Assembly (NCBI RefSeq): GCF_017744155.1
Contig: NZ_JAGHQT010000003.1
Coordinates: 302,107-366,106, forward strand
Direction of reading: 5' to 3'
DNA length: 64,000 bases
From: Endozoicomonas sp. G2_1
GTDB taxonomy: Bacteria; Pseudomonadota; Gammaproteobacteria; Enterobacterales; Alteromonadaceae
Shown: in pieces, positions 44,126 through 53,409 of the stretch
Layout of the letters: the number at the start of each line of letters is the position of its first letter
Position numbering within the stretch: position 1 is the stretch's first letter
Position numbers and translations under genes: made by a program
The notes under the pieces: generated by a model
Told to the model about the DNA's origin: nothing
Seen by the model: only the letters and a program-made list of their open reading frames with translations
Databases searched by the model: none

Positions 44126-46786
44126 TTACAAGAAGTCGTATGACATTCTCAAACCAATGGTTCTCGGACGATTAGTGACCACTTTTGGCGTAAATTGTTG
44201 CTCGTCTATGTAAAGTTGCGCACTTTTATCGGTTAAGTTGTCTATATAGAGTTCTACCCGCCAGTCGTCTTTAGTAACACCAAATGACAGGTTAGCTAGC
44301 ACATAGCCTTGCGCAACATAACGGCCACCACCAAAAGCATTGCCATTGCGATCGGTATAATTGACACCTTGGAATTGTCCAGGTGCAATTTCTTGTTCAA
44401 TCTCTAACCCAGAACCTGTTCCGTAGACTAACTGATGGGTGTCTTCGTAAATATTGGCGTTGGAGAACATGCCTGACAATCGATCGCCGGTATAACTAAT
44501 CGAAGCATTGATAAAGCCTTCCATGCCATTTTCCATTTCGTGGTAGTAGCGAGCACGCAAGTTACCAGAAACGTCGGCTGAATATGGCAAGCTACTACCC
44601 ACAGGCGGCGCCAAATTGACTAAAGTGCTGTTGAGGCGAGTAATCTCGGTATCGAGTAAACTCAAGGCACCACTGATCACTAAGTTGTCAGTCGCAAGCC
44701 AAGTAAAGTCTATATCAAGACCTTTGATTTCGGCTTCGCCAACATTGTCAGTAAAGTAGAAAAACGCAATGTTGGTCGGGTCAAAGCGCGAAGTCTGTAA
44801 GTCTTTGATATCAGAATAATAGGCGGTGGCGTTAAAGCGCAAAATACTGTCGAAAAAGTCGCCTTTCAACCCTAGTTCGTAGTTGTCTAAGGTATCTGTT
44901 AGTGAGTAGACAGGAATGCGAAAGTTTTCAAACGCTGAACCTGCGGTTTGGTTACGAGCCAAATTACCACCGGTACGAGCGGTCACAGGTGGTCTAAAGC
45001 CTTCTGAGTAGTTGGCAAATAACAACACGTCTTTGTTGAGCTTGTAATCAATAGAAAAGCGGAAAATAGTATCGTTGACTTTTAACACGCCGTTATCGTC
45101 GAGCAAATCAGTTTCTAGCTGACCTGACTCGATAGCGGCAAGAATTGAGCTACCTTCTTCTTGACCGAACTGATCCAAAATAGCTTGCCCACCTTGACCA
45201 AATGCTCTGATGCGCTCAGTGACATCATCAGATGTGGTTGCACCTAAATAAATATCTTCGACCTCGTACCAACGGGCACCAAGACTAACCGTGAGTTTGT
45301 CGGTAAGGTCGTATTCAAATTGGCCAAAGGCTGCGATTTGATTAACTTCGTGGGTAACATCATTTACGAAGCTAACTAACGGGCCAAAATTACTACCGCT
45401 GCTGTTAATACCTTCAAACTGACCGTCGCGACCACCGTTTAAGGTGCGGTTGAGGTTGTTAAACTTGGCTTCAGCGCCAAGTTGGAATAAACCCAAGCTA
45501 TTAACTTCTAGGGAGTCGTAAAACACACCTGCAGTAACACGCCAATCTTTTTCTGCTGGCGTGTTAAATCTCAATTCGTGAGTAACGCGCTTGTTTTCAG
45601 TATTTTCTTTGTAAAACCCTTCAGGATTGTGACAAATTTCGTCTTCTGGGGCACCGCCATAAGTACAGGCGTAATACGCAGCAAAAGCACCGCCATTGGT
45701 GTACCCAATGTAGTCGATTGTTGAATCAATTTTGCGATCGAGGTAACCACCAGCGTAAACGATTTCTAATTGGTTTAAGCGACCTTCTAAGGTCCAAGTG
45801 GTTAAACCAAATTCGTCTTCGTTGCTTTCTGGTTCAAAGCGACTAACTGAAGATTCTCCCTCATAAGATGGATCGTAAGCAAAAACCCCTTCTGTTTCCA
45901 AAGTTTGTGCAGTGTGCTGAACGAGTAGCGACCAATCGTCGTTGATTAAGTATGAAAAGCTAAAACGAGCACCTGCGTAAGTTGCATCATTGTAATCGTC
46001 TTCTACTAATTCATCATTCGTTGGGCTCTCTACAGGAGTATTGGCTGGGTCCGCTAAGACACCACCAGAAATGCGGTCGATATGAACAGCGCTACCAATG
46101 TAACCGCCTTGTCCAGGCACACTGCGAACATTGTCTATCCAACCGCCCTGATAGTCGCTATAAGCGGCAACGCGAAACGCAAAATCTTCGGTAATCGGCA
46201 AATTAATATAGGCCTCAACGGCGTTGCTGTTGTCACCGCCTTTGGTGGTTGAAAAGTCAATGTCAACGCCCGCACTAAAATCACTGTGATCAGGTTTGTT
46301 GGTGATTAAACGCACCGTACCTGCCTGTGAGCTAGCACCAAATAGTGTTCCTTGAGGTCCAGGTAATACCTCAACGCGTTGCAAGTCGGTCGCATAAACG
46401 TCTAGGTTACGGCCTTGCATAGAAATCGGTTGTTCATCTAAGTAAATTGCGACGGAAGGCTGTAACGCTTGTACTGACGATACTGCAATACCTGTTTGAG
46501 TCGTTGCAGCGCCACGGATATAAACTTCATTTTGACCAGGACCAGTGCCTTGAAACGTTACATTAGGCAAGAACTCTATGTAATCCTGAAAGCTACTGAT
46601 ACCTAAATTTTTAAGGTTTTCACCGCTAAGAGCTGTAACCGCGACAGGAACATCTTGAATAGACTCTGTTCTTTTGCTGGCGGTAACTTCAATCACTTCG
46701 AGTTGATTTTTATTGTCATCTTCTGCGGAAACATAAGGAGCTGATAGTGCGGCAATGATTGCACAACTTAGCTTCGCTTTTTTCAT
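44126..46786 (-). CDS. TonB-dependent outer membrane receptor
   Basis: An 886-residue receptor with a signal peptide (MKKAKLSCAIIAALSAPYVSA), a TonB box (EVIEVTASKR), a plug domain (VPVAVTALSGENLKNLGI; VEVLPGPQGTLFGASSQAG) and a C-terminal beta-barrel ending in LRMSYDFL, with terminal Phe-Leu. It imports a siderophore, vitamin or carbohydrate; the ligand cannot be read. It is divergent from a marR gene and adjacent to a sulfotransferase, and the intergenic region contains palindromes. Confidence 0.93.
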   Translation of the reverse strand: MKKAKLSCAIIAALSAPYVSAEDDNKNQLEVIEVTASKRTESIQDVPVAVTALSGENLKNLGISSFQDYIEFLPNVTFQGTGPGQNEVYIRGAATTQTGIAVSSVQALQPSVAIYLDEQPISMQGRNLDVYATDLQRVEVLPGPQGTLFGASSQAGTVRLITNKPDHSDFSAGVDIDFSTTKGGDNSNAVEAYINLPITEDFAFRVAAYSDYQGGWIDNVRSVPGQGGYIGSAVHIDRISGGVLADPANTPVESPTNDELVEDDYNDATYAGARFSFSYLINDDWSLLVQHTAQTLETEGVFAYDPSYEGESSVSRFEPESNEDEFGLTTWTLEGRLNQLEIVYAGGYLDRKIDSTIDYIGYTNGGAFAAYYACTYGGAPEDEICHNPEGFYKENTENKRVTHELRFNTPAEKDWRVTAGVFYDSLEVNSLGLFQLGAEAKFNNLNRTLNGGRDGQFEGINSSGSNFGPLVSFVNDVTHEVNQIAAFGQFEYDLTDKLTVSLGARWYEVEDIYLGATTSDDVTERIRAFGQGGQAILDQFGQEEGSSILAAIESGQLETDLLDDNGVLKVNDTIFRFSIDYKLNKDVLLFANYSEGFRPPVTARTGGNLARNQTAGSAFENFRIPVYSLTDTLDNYELGLKGDFFDSILRFNATAYYSDIKDLQTSRFDPTNIAFFYFTDNVGEAEIKGLDIDFTWLATDNLVISGALSLLDTEITRLNSTLVNLAPPVGSSLPYSADVSGNLRARYYHEMENGMEGFINASISYTGDRLSGMFSNANIYEDTHQLVYGTGSGLEIEQEIAPGQFQGVNYTDRNGNAFGGGRYVAQGYVLANLSFGVTKDDWRVELYIDNLTDKSAQLYIDEQQFTPKVVTNRPRTIGLRMSYDFL

Positions 46787-47335
46787 CGTATTGTAGCCTT
46801 TGTTATTTCAAGTGAATAATTAGAGTTGTTTTTAATGCAAATGATCATATAGAAACCAATGTAAAAAGCAAATTAGGTTGAATTCAAATTAAATACAGAA
46901 ATAAAATAATCAAGATAATAGGGTTTTATAGTTGTTTTGGCTTATTTTCTATGGAAATTGATATCAATAAAAAATATTTGAATTGTATTTATTAGGCGAG
47001 AATGTTTTGGTTTGGTGTTTTTTTTTATTTGTGTTCGATTGTATTTCTTATAAGAAATGACTGCTTTTTGTGTGCTTAATATACATAATAGTTAGAGTAC
47101 TGAATATTTTCTGATAATGTTATAGACTCGCTGTGCAGGCAGAGTAACCAAATAGTTAAGTACTATTGTTTTTCTTTGAAACAATCAAATGGACAGGGTA
47201 AAAAAAACAGCCTATTATCGCGCCAAAATAGGTGATAATTGTCAGTGGCTTAATAGCGTTAGCTGTCACTAGACTTACATCGTTGCAGTTACTCCAATAA
47301 TTATGTTGCTGTGTGATGAGATTCAGAGGTTTTGT
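46787..47335. other. Palindrome-bearing intergenic region between the receptor and marR
   Basis: About 550 A/T-rich bases between divergent genes. There is a perfect 16-bp palindrome ATTTCTTATAAGAAAT at 47043-47058 and a perfect 12-bp palindrome ATTGATATCAAT at 46957-46968. I see no gene in it; the small frame at 47156-47341 is unlikely because it is low in coding signal and lacks a ribosome site. Confidence 0.6.
47043..47058. promoter_or_regulatory. Perfect palindrome, candidate MarR operator
   Basis: ATTTCTTATAAGAAAT, a perfect 16-bp inverted repeat of the size MarR dimers bind, in the divergent region about 280 bases before the marR start and 257 from the receptor start. The match to the neighbouring regulator is inferred from position. 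Confidence 0.5.
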
Positions 47336-47812
47336 ATGCAAAAAGATGAAGAGCTGTTAGTTGCTTTAAGGAAAGTCATTCGGGCAATTGACTTACGCTC
47401 TAAAGAGTTGAGTCGAGATGTTGGTGTTACAGGGCCACAGCTTTTAGTTATGCAAAATATTGGCCGTGAACCCGGTATTATGGTTAGACAGATTGCCGAG
47501 AATATCAATCTCAGCCCTGCAACTGTTACTAGTATTTTAGATAGGCTCGAAGCTAAAGGTCTAGTACAGCGCATTCGCAGTACAGAAGATAAGCGCCGCG
47601 TTGGCGTATTTTTATCTGAGCAAGGACAAACTATGCTACAAGATGCGCCACTGCCTTTTCAAGAACACTTTACCAATCGTTTTGCTCAACTAAAAGACTG
47701 GGAACAAAGCCAAATGGTGGCGACAATGCAACGCATCGCCAGTATGATGGATGCAGAAAAACTCGATGCATCACCGGTGTTGGAAGTGGGCAACTTGTCC
47801 GAGAAAATTTAG
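47336..47812 (+). CDS. MarR-family transcriptional regulator
   Basis: A 158-residue winged-helix DNA-binding protein that usually works as a dimer and responds to small aromatic or oxidised ligands. The core is LLVMQNIGREPGIMVRQIAENINLSPATVTSILDRLEAKGLVQRIRSTEDKRRVGVFL, with the D-RR wing. ATG 47336 has AGAGG 6 bases upstream; ATG 47303 is open too. It is divergent from the receptor gene and likely regulates it and perhaps itself. Confidence 0.88.
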   Translation: MQKDEELLVALRKVIRAIDLRSKELSRDVGVTGPQLLVMQNIGREPGIMVRQIAENINLSPATVTSILDRLEAKGLVQRIRSTEDKRRVGVFLSEQGQTMLQDAPLPFQEHFTNRFAQLKDWEQSQMVATMQRIASMMDAEKLDASPVLEVGNLSEKI

Positions 47813-47923
47813 CTCGCTTGGGCTTGGTTGCAGCATGTCAACATAAACCAAGCTGCACTAACCTTGACTCAGTAAAGTGCTCAGGCATAATTTCGTCAAT
47901 TCAATATTCAGTTAGGATACCTT

Positions 47924-48787
47924 ATGATCCACAGCATGACAGCGTTTGCTCGCCATGAAGTTAAAGGCGAGTGGGGTAGTGCCACTTGGGAAATTCGCAG
48001 CGTTAACCAACGTTTTCTTGAAACTTACTTTCGCTTACCTGAGCAATTTCGTGGCTTAGAGCCTATGCTGCGCGAACGTTTTCGCAAGCAATTAAGTCGC
48101 GGTAAAGTTGAGTGTCATCTGCGTTTCAGTGCCAATCCTGCCGCTAAGGGCAAGTTGGCGATTAACCAAGATTTAGCTATGCAGTTACTCGAGCACGCCA
48201 ACTGGTTGAATGAACAGACTTTAAATAGCCAAGTAAATCCGTTTGAAATTATGCGTTGGCCTGGCGTGATGGAAGCTGAAGAAACCGATATGGATGCAGT
48301 ACGCGCTGACTTAATGAAAGGTTTTGAACAAGGACTTACCGACTTTATTGCCGCTCGCGCTAGCGAAGGCCAAAGCTTAAAAGCAATGATTGAACAACGC
48401 TTAACCGGCATTGAAACTGAAGCGGATAAAGTGAAACAACAAATGCCAGCGGTGATTGAGTGGCAACGCACCCGCATCACTGAAAAATTTGCCGAAGCTA
48501 AAATTGAACTCGATAGTACTCGCTTAGAGCAAGAATTAGTGCTGCTTGCACAAAAAATGGATGTTGACGAAGAGATTGACCGCTTGTTTAGTCACGTGAA
48601 AGAAACCCGCAACATCTTGAAAAAAGGCGGTGCTCAAGGTCGTCGTTTAGACTTTATGATGCAAGAGTTTAACCGTGAAGCCAACACACTAGGTTCTAAA
48701 TCAATCAACGCTGACATCACCGCAAGTGCTGTTGAGCTGAAAGTGCTAATTGAACAAATGCGCGAGCAGATCCAAAACATCGAATAA
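47924..48787 (+). CDS. yicC: YicC family endoribonuclease-like protein
   Basis: A 287-residue cytosolic protein with the YicC N-terminus IHSMTAFARHE, SVNQRFLETYFRLPEQFR and RGKVECHLRF. The C-terminal domain is GRRLDFMMQEFNREANTLGSKS, then an EQMREQIQNIE end. In E. coli the family member is an RNase involved in small RNA turnover. In E. coli yicC is divergent from rph; here they are separated by 9 kb. Confidence 0.95.
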   Translation: MIHSMTAFARHEVKGEWGSATWEIRSVNQRFLETYFRLPEQFRGLEPMLRERFRKQLSRGKVECHLRFSANPAAKGKLAINQDLAMQLLEHANWLNEQTLNSQVNPFEIMRWPGVMEAEETDMDAVRADLMKGFEQGLTDFIAARASEGQSLKAMIEQRLTGIETEADKVKQQMPAVIEWQRTRITEKFAEAKIELDSTRLEQELVLLAQKMDVDEEIDRLFSHVKETRNILKKGGAQGRRLDFMMQEFNREANTLGSKSINADITASAVELKVLIEQMREQIQNIE

Positions 48788-48792
48788 ATGAC

Positions 48793-49941
48793 ATGATTAG
48801 TTTTTTTAAAACTGTTTTGTTGGTGGTACTAGCGGTGTTTTTCGCTAGTACCACGAGTTATGCACAATTCACTTTGGTAGAGCAGCCAGATATTGCTTTG
48901 CCAAGTGATTTTAATGCCAGTGCCTTGTGCCGCACGGCAGAAAAAACCAGTGACTATTTAGCTAATCAGCCTAACGACAGTTTTGCGGTTCATGCCGGTC
49001 GCGTATTCGATAATAACGTGACGGTAAATCGAGTCAAACAAACCCTCGACTTTTTGTGTCAAACCTATCGCGAAGACGTTAGAGCAAAACGCAACAGTCG
49101 CTTGCACGACGTTAACTTTCTCAAACAGCATTTTGATTTTTATCAGTGGCAACCAGATAAAGCACAAGCTGATAAGTTGGCAAATGCTAGCACCAATGAA
49201 CGCAAGGCGGAGCTGCTACGCAATATTCCCAACGACCAAATTCTGCTGACCAAGTATTACACTAAATTACTTGATGGCAGTGAAGTGAGAACCGAAAAAT
49301 ACAACCAAGCCTTATATGCTTTACCGTTTGATGAACAGTCATTATCAATTGAACAAGCTGAGGCAGTAAAAACGGAATTAACCCGCTTTAAATATACTCG
49401 TCAGCAAGTGATAGACGGTGTTTTATTGAAGCGCCAACTGGCTAAGCCACTAATTTGGTTAACTGAAGAAGCGCTGCATGATGTGTTGTTGCAAGGGACG
49501 GGTGTGCTCAAGGTGAATGGTAGTGTTCGCTACTTTAATGTTCACCGCAACAATGGTATTGCTTATGACTATACCATAGGTAAGCGTGAGCAAGCGCGCT
49601 ATTGGTACTTTGCCGAAGTGCCAAGCATTATGGGCTATGGCCAAACACTCACCGATAAAATTGCCATTGACTCGCAAGTCACTTTTGCGGGTAATTTAGC
49701 TGATTTAGGACTGGGTAAGTTGGTTATGGTCAGTTACACCCGCAAGCAAAAACAGATTAGTCGCCTCGGTATTTTAGCCGATCAAGGTGGAGCATTTGAT
49801 AATAACTTATTTCAGTTGGATCTATTGGTTGGTAATTATCGCGGCTGGCAAGATTACTATCAAGACAACAAACACTTGCCAGACTATGCCAAAGCATGGA
49901 TTTTAATAGTTAAAGATCAAAAACTTAATCTATCGCAATAA
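48793..49941 (+). CDS. Exported MltA-like (3D domain) protein
   Basis: A 382-residue protein with a signal peptide (FFKTVLLVVLAVFFASTTSYA). The C-terminal third has the double-psi barrel pattern of lytic transglycosylase MltA: GVLKVNGSVRYFNVHRNNGI, YWYFAEVP, and ILADQGGAFDNNLFQLDLLVG with Asp330 at the place of the catalytic aspartate. The N-terminal part (residues 40-200) is charged and helical and is not like E. coli MltA. It starts 5 bases after yicC. A role in peptidoglycan cleavage is plausible but not established, since overall similarity is weak. Confidence 0.65.
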   Translation: MISFFKTVLLVVLAVFFASTTSYAQFTLVEQPDIALPSDFNASALCRTAEKTSDYLANQPNDSFAVHAGRVFDNNVTVNRVKQTLDFLCQTYREDVRAKRNSRLHDVNFLKQHFDFYQWQPDKAQADKLANASTNERKAELLRNIPNDQILLTKYYTKLLDGSEVRTEKYNQALYALPFDEQSLSIEQAEAVKTELTRFKYTRQQVIDGVLLKRQLAKPLIWLTEEALHDVLLQGTGVLKVNGSVRYFNVHRNNGIAYDYTIGKREQARYWYFAEVPSIMGYGQTLTDKIAIDSQVTFAGNLADLGLGKLVMVSYTRKQKQISRLGILADQGGAFDNNLFQLDLLVGNYRGWQDYYQDNKHLPDYAKAWILIVKDQKLNLSQ

Positions 49942-50045
49942 CTTCTCGTTAAATCTCCTTTATCGTATTCAACCCAGATGTAAACTTTGTAAATGTTAGT
50001 GACAATAATTGCATTAATGTGGTTAAGAAAAATTTAGATATTGAT

Positions 50046-50064
50046 GATATTGATTCGCATTTGA
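50046..50064 (+). promoter_or_regulatory. Possible Fur-like site upstream of the DUF4856 gene
   Basis: GATATTGATTCGCATTTGA shares 12 of 19 positions with the GATAATGATAATCATTATC consensus, about 75 bases before the predicted start. A further GATATT lies just upstream at 50037-50042. The evidence is weak, but Fur control is expected for such a locus. Confidence 0.3.
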
Positions 50065-50135
50065 TTTTATATTTGTGTAATATGTCCGCAATTAAGCAAT
50101 ACAACATTACTTTTTTATATTTATTGGATAAGAAT

Positions 50136-51962
50136 ATGAACTTCAAAATGAAACTTATCGCTGTTGCATTAGCTACGGCTGGTTTAACTGCTTGTGGCGG
50201 TGGCTCAAGTAACTCGACTCCGGCGCCAACACCAGCTCCGGCTCCGGCACCTACACCGGCGCCAACTAATAGTGCACCGACAGATATTACTCTTTCTAAC
50301 GCTAGTGTTAATGAAAACGCAGCAGGTGCGCAAATTGGTACATTGAGCGCGGTTGATGCTAACTCAGGCGATACTTTTACTTTTGCTGTTGATAACGATT
50401 TATTTGCTGTTTCGGGTAATACTTTGTCACTTGCTGCTAATCGCGCTGTTAACTTTGAAGCAGCAACTAGCCACACTGTTAATGTTACGGTAACTGATAA
50501 CAGTGGCGCAGCTTTCAGCAAAGCAATGACTATTAACGTTACTGACCGATTAGATTATGATTTTGCGAGTAAAGTTACTGATGCCACGAGTAGTACTAAC
50601 TACAGCGGCCAAACAGCTCGTCAAGCGCAAATTGCCCAGCTAAACCATTACATTGCGAATACTTTACAAGGTGAAATAAATGCGACTAATGGTCCGCTAA
50701 GAACTCGCCAAGACGTCATTAACAAGCTTTATTCGTTTTTCCACTTAAACAGTGAAAACTCAGACACTACAGCGACTGATGGCTTAAATCAAACTTATGC
50801 CCTTTACGCTTATAGTCAGTCTAATACGCCAAATCTTGGTGCGAATTTACCCGTAACTTTTGAAGCAAATGCTGAGCAAAAGACCATTGGCGCTATTTCA
50901 TCAAGCCATAAAGATTTACGTGGCAAATTAGCAGGTAACGATGCTAGCCGTATGCACAAACCTTGGAATGACGGTACGAGTTTTGTTGGTTGGCCTGGTG
51001 CTACTACACCAACTAACCTAGTTGCTGAGTTATTTAAACAACTTGCTGATAACGCTGAAGCTCAATTAAATGGTACTATCCGCCGTGATGAAGCAACTAA
51101 TACTGCGATCACTAAAGTGTACGTTAATACTAACGGTACTGACTTAAAGCAACTTATCCAAAAATTCTTATTAATGGGTGTTAACTTCTCACAAGGTACA
51201 GATGATTACCTAGATGAAGGTATTGCTACTGATCGCGATAACGTTACTGCACGCAGTGATAACTCAACAGCTTTAGAGCATGGCTATGACGAAGGCTTTG
51301 GCTACTTTGGTGCTGCGCGTGATTATACCGAATACACGGATGATGAAATTGCTAGTAAGGGCGGCCGCGATAATTATCAAGGCGAACACGATACTGACGG
51401 TAATGGTACTATTAACTTATTATCTGAGATTAATTTCAGTGCTTCAGTTAACGCTGCTAAGCGTGACCGTGGTTCGGCGAGTAATCCAAACCCAACAAAC
51501 TTCACCAAAGATGCCATTGAAGCCTTTATTGCTGGTCGTGCTTTAATTCGTAGTGTGACCGGGCAATTATCAGCCGAGCAACAAACGACACTTGTAGGCC
51601 ACCGCAATGTTGCCGTTGGTGCATGGGAAAAAGCAATTGCTGCCACGGTAATTCATTACATCAATGACGTAACAAGCGACTTAGGTAAATCAGGTACTGC
51701 CGATTATAGCTTTGAAGATGTAGCTAAGCACTTCTCAGAAATGAAAGGTTTCTCAATTGGTTTACAGTTTAATCCTAACTCACCATTAAGCGATGCACAG
51801 TTTGCTCAAATTCAAAACTTAATGGGCACTCAGCCGGTATTATTGGCTCACGGCTCTACCGATATGACTGCGGTAAATGCTTATTTAGCGGGCTTGAGAA
51901 CGGCTAGAGATGTTATGCAAACGGCTTATAGCTTTGATGCAACTAATGTTGAAAACTGGTAA
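50136..51962 (+). CDS. DUF4856 lipoprotein with N-terminal cadherin-like repeat
   Basis: A 608-residue lipoprotein. The lipobox LTAC puts Cys20 as the lipid site, followed by a Pro/Ala/Thr tether of about 20 residues. A cadherin-like domain follows (APTDITLSNASVNENAAG to TINVTD), then the DUF4856 domain (DYDFASKVTDA ... LNHYI onward). Members are often found beside imelysin and TonB-receptor genes, suggesting metal capture at the cell surface. I chose ATG 50136 because it begins the signal; the frame is open 39 codons further upstream. A terminator separates it from the imelysin gene. Confidence 0.85.
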   Translation: MNFKMKLIAVALATAGLTACGGGSSNSTPAPTPAPAPAPTPAPTNSAPTDITLSNASVNENAAGAQIGTLSAVDANSGDTFTFAVDNDLFAVSGNTLSLAANRAVNFEAATSHTVNVTVTDNSGAAFSKAMTINVTDRLDYDFASKVTDATSSTNYSGQTARQAQIAQLNHYIANTLQGEINATNGPLRTRQDVINKLYSFFHLNSENSDTTATDGLNQTYALYAYSQSNTPNLGANLPVTFEANAEQKTIGAISSSHKDLRGKLAGNDASRMHKPWNDGTSFVGWPGATTPTNLVAELFKQLADNAEAQLNGTIRRDEATNTAITKVYVNTNGTDLKQLIQKFLLMGVNFSQGTDDYLDEGIATDRDNVTARSDNSTALEHGYDEGFGYFGAARDYTEYTDDEIASKGGRDNYQGEHDTDGNGTINLLSEINFSASVNAAKRDRGSASNPNPTNFTKDAIEAFIAGRALIRSVTGQLSAEQQTTLVGHRNVAVGAWEKAIAATVIHYINDVTSDLGKSGTADYSFEDVAKHFSEMKGFSIGLQFNPNSPLSDAQFAQIQNLMGTQPVLLAHGSTDMTAVNAYLAGLRTARDVMQTAYSFDATNVENW

Positions 51963-51991
51963 TTTATTGAATAATAAATAGATTATTTTAT

Positions 51992-52024
51992 AAGCCTTGA
52001 ACTTAACGGTTCAAGGCTTGTTTA
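51992..52024 (+). terminator. Terminator or attenuator between DUF4856 and imelysin genes
   Basis: Perfect 11-bp stem (AAGCCTTGAAC / GTTCAAGGCTT) with a 6-base loop, 29 bases after the DUF4856 stop, then a T-rich tail. Partial read-through could reach the imelysin gene, which otherwise needs its own promoter. Confidence 0.8.
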
Positions 52025-52101
52025 GTTTTTATTGTTGGCGAAATTTTAATAGTGAAGCCACCAATACAAATTAACTGTTGATTACTAAATAAGGTATACA
52101 C

Positions 52102-53409
52102 ATGTCTGTTAACACTAAACGCGCTTTATTGCCGCTAGCCATTGCCAGTGCATTTTTCGTCACTGCCTGTGGCGAGAGCAGCAGTAGTCAAGCTGGACCG
52201 GATTTTGGTGGTGGTTCTACGCCGGCACCAACGCCTACTCCAACACCGACTCCAACGCCAACACCAGGCCCGACAACAGGTCCAACACCGGGACCGAGTT
52301 TTGAGCAACGTGCCTTATTAACTAACTTAGCCGATAATGTTTTTACTCCAACATTTGAACAGTTTGCCCAAGCGGCTTCTGCGCAAATTCAAGCAGTGGA
52401 TGCTTATTGTCAACAGGAAGTTGCATCAGGTCAGGGTAATGCTACAGCTGAGCAAGTTAATACTGCGCGCAGTGCTGCTCAAGCAAGCTGGCGCGCGAGT
52501 ATGAACGTATGGCAACAAGCTGAAATGATGCAGGTTGGTCCACTGGTGAATAACAGTGGCTTTTTGCGCAACAAAATATACTCATGGCCATTAACAAATA
52601 GCTGTAATGTTGATTTTGAAGTGATTAACTTTCGATCTGGTTCAGTTAATGGTCAGCCATATAACATTGCAGATAGAACACCAAATCGTCGTGGTTTAGC
52701 CGCGCTGGAATACTTGTTGTTTAATACTAACTTAGATCACAGTTGTACCGTAGGTGCACAGCCACAAGGGTGGAATGCCGAGACAGATCAAGCGCGTCGT
52801 GAAGCGCGTTGTAATTTTGCCGTAGAAGTATCACGTGACTTAAACAATAGTGCGCAAGAGCTTGTAAATGCTTGGAATGGTGACAATGGTTTTGCCAATA
52901 CCTTAAAGCAAGCCGGTACTAGTGGTAGTTCTTTTAGTTCAGAACTTGAAGCTTTGAACCGCATCAGTGACGCTATGTTTTATTTAGACAGCTCAACTAA
53001 AGATGCCAAGTTGGCCACACCTTTAGGTTTGTTCGCGAATGTTTGTGGCTCACAAGCTTGCCCTGAAGCTGTTGAATCACTGTTTGCTAACAACTCTGTT
53101 GCAAATGTGGAAAACAATTTATTGGCGTTCCAAAAATTGCTAACAGGTGGTGATGGTCTAGGGTTTACTGATTTTCTTGTTGATGTTGGTGATCAAGATA
53201 CAGCTACGACCATGACAACTGACGTTGAAGAAGCAATTACTGACATTCAGGCGTATCAGCAAACGTTAGCGCAAACATTGGCAACTAATGAAGTGCAAGT
53301 AACACAAACACATAGTCGAGTGAAAGATGTAACCGACAAACTGAAAACTGACTTTATCACTAGTTTGTCATTGCAATTACCAGCAACGTCGGCAGGGGAT
53401 AACGATTAA
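52102..53409 (+). CDS. Imelysin family lipoprotein
   Basis: A 435-residue lipoprotein (Cys23 in VTACGES) with a Pro/Thr-rich spacer at about 38-64, made of short PTP units, and an imelysin-like (M75) helical domain. Imelysins bind iron or heme in the periplasm or at the surface. The family GxHxxE motif appears as GLAALE at 198-203, with Ala in place of His, so metal binding may differ. The stop shares bases with the start of the next gene (TAATG), so receptor and imelysin are translationally coupled. Confidence 0.88.
   Translation: MSVNTKRALLPLAIASAFFVTACGESSSSQAGPDFGGGSTPAPTPTPTPTPTPTPGPTTGPTPGPSFEQRALLTNLADNVFTPTFEQFAQAASAQIQAVDAYCQQEVASGQGNATAEQVNTARSAAQASWRASMNVWQQAEMMQVGPLVNNSGFLRNKIYSWPLTNSCNVDFEVINFRSGSVNGQPYNIADRTPNRRGLAALEYLLFNTNLDHSCTVGAQPQGWNAETDQARREARCNFAVEVSRDLNNSAQELVNAWNGDNGFANTLKQAGTSGSSFSSELEALNRISDAMFYLDSSTKDAKLATPLGLFANVCGSQACPEAVESLFANNSVANVENNLLAFQKLLTGGDGLGFTDFLVDVGDQDTATTMTTDVEEAITDIQAYQQTLAQTLATNEVQVTQTHSRVKDVTDKLKTDFITSLSLQLPATSAGDND

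Noticed and set aside
47156..47341. 61-codon frame on the minus strand upstream of marR
   Set aside because: It overlaps the marR start, has no ribosome site, and lies in the palindrome-bearing control region.
52213..52295. Tandem short repeat of Pro/Thr codons in the imelysin gene, looking like a microsatellite or CRISPR-like array
   Set aside because: It stays in frame and encodes a lipoprotein tether; units are too short and irregular for CRISPR.
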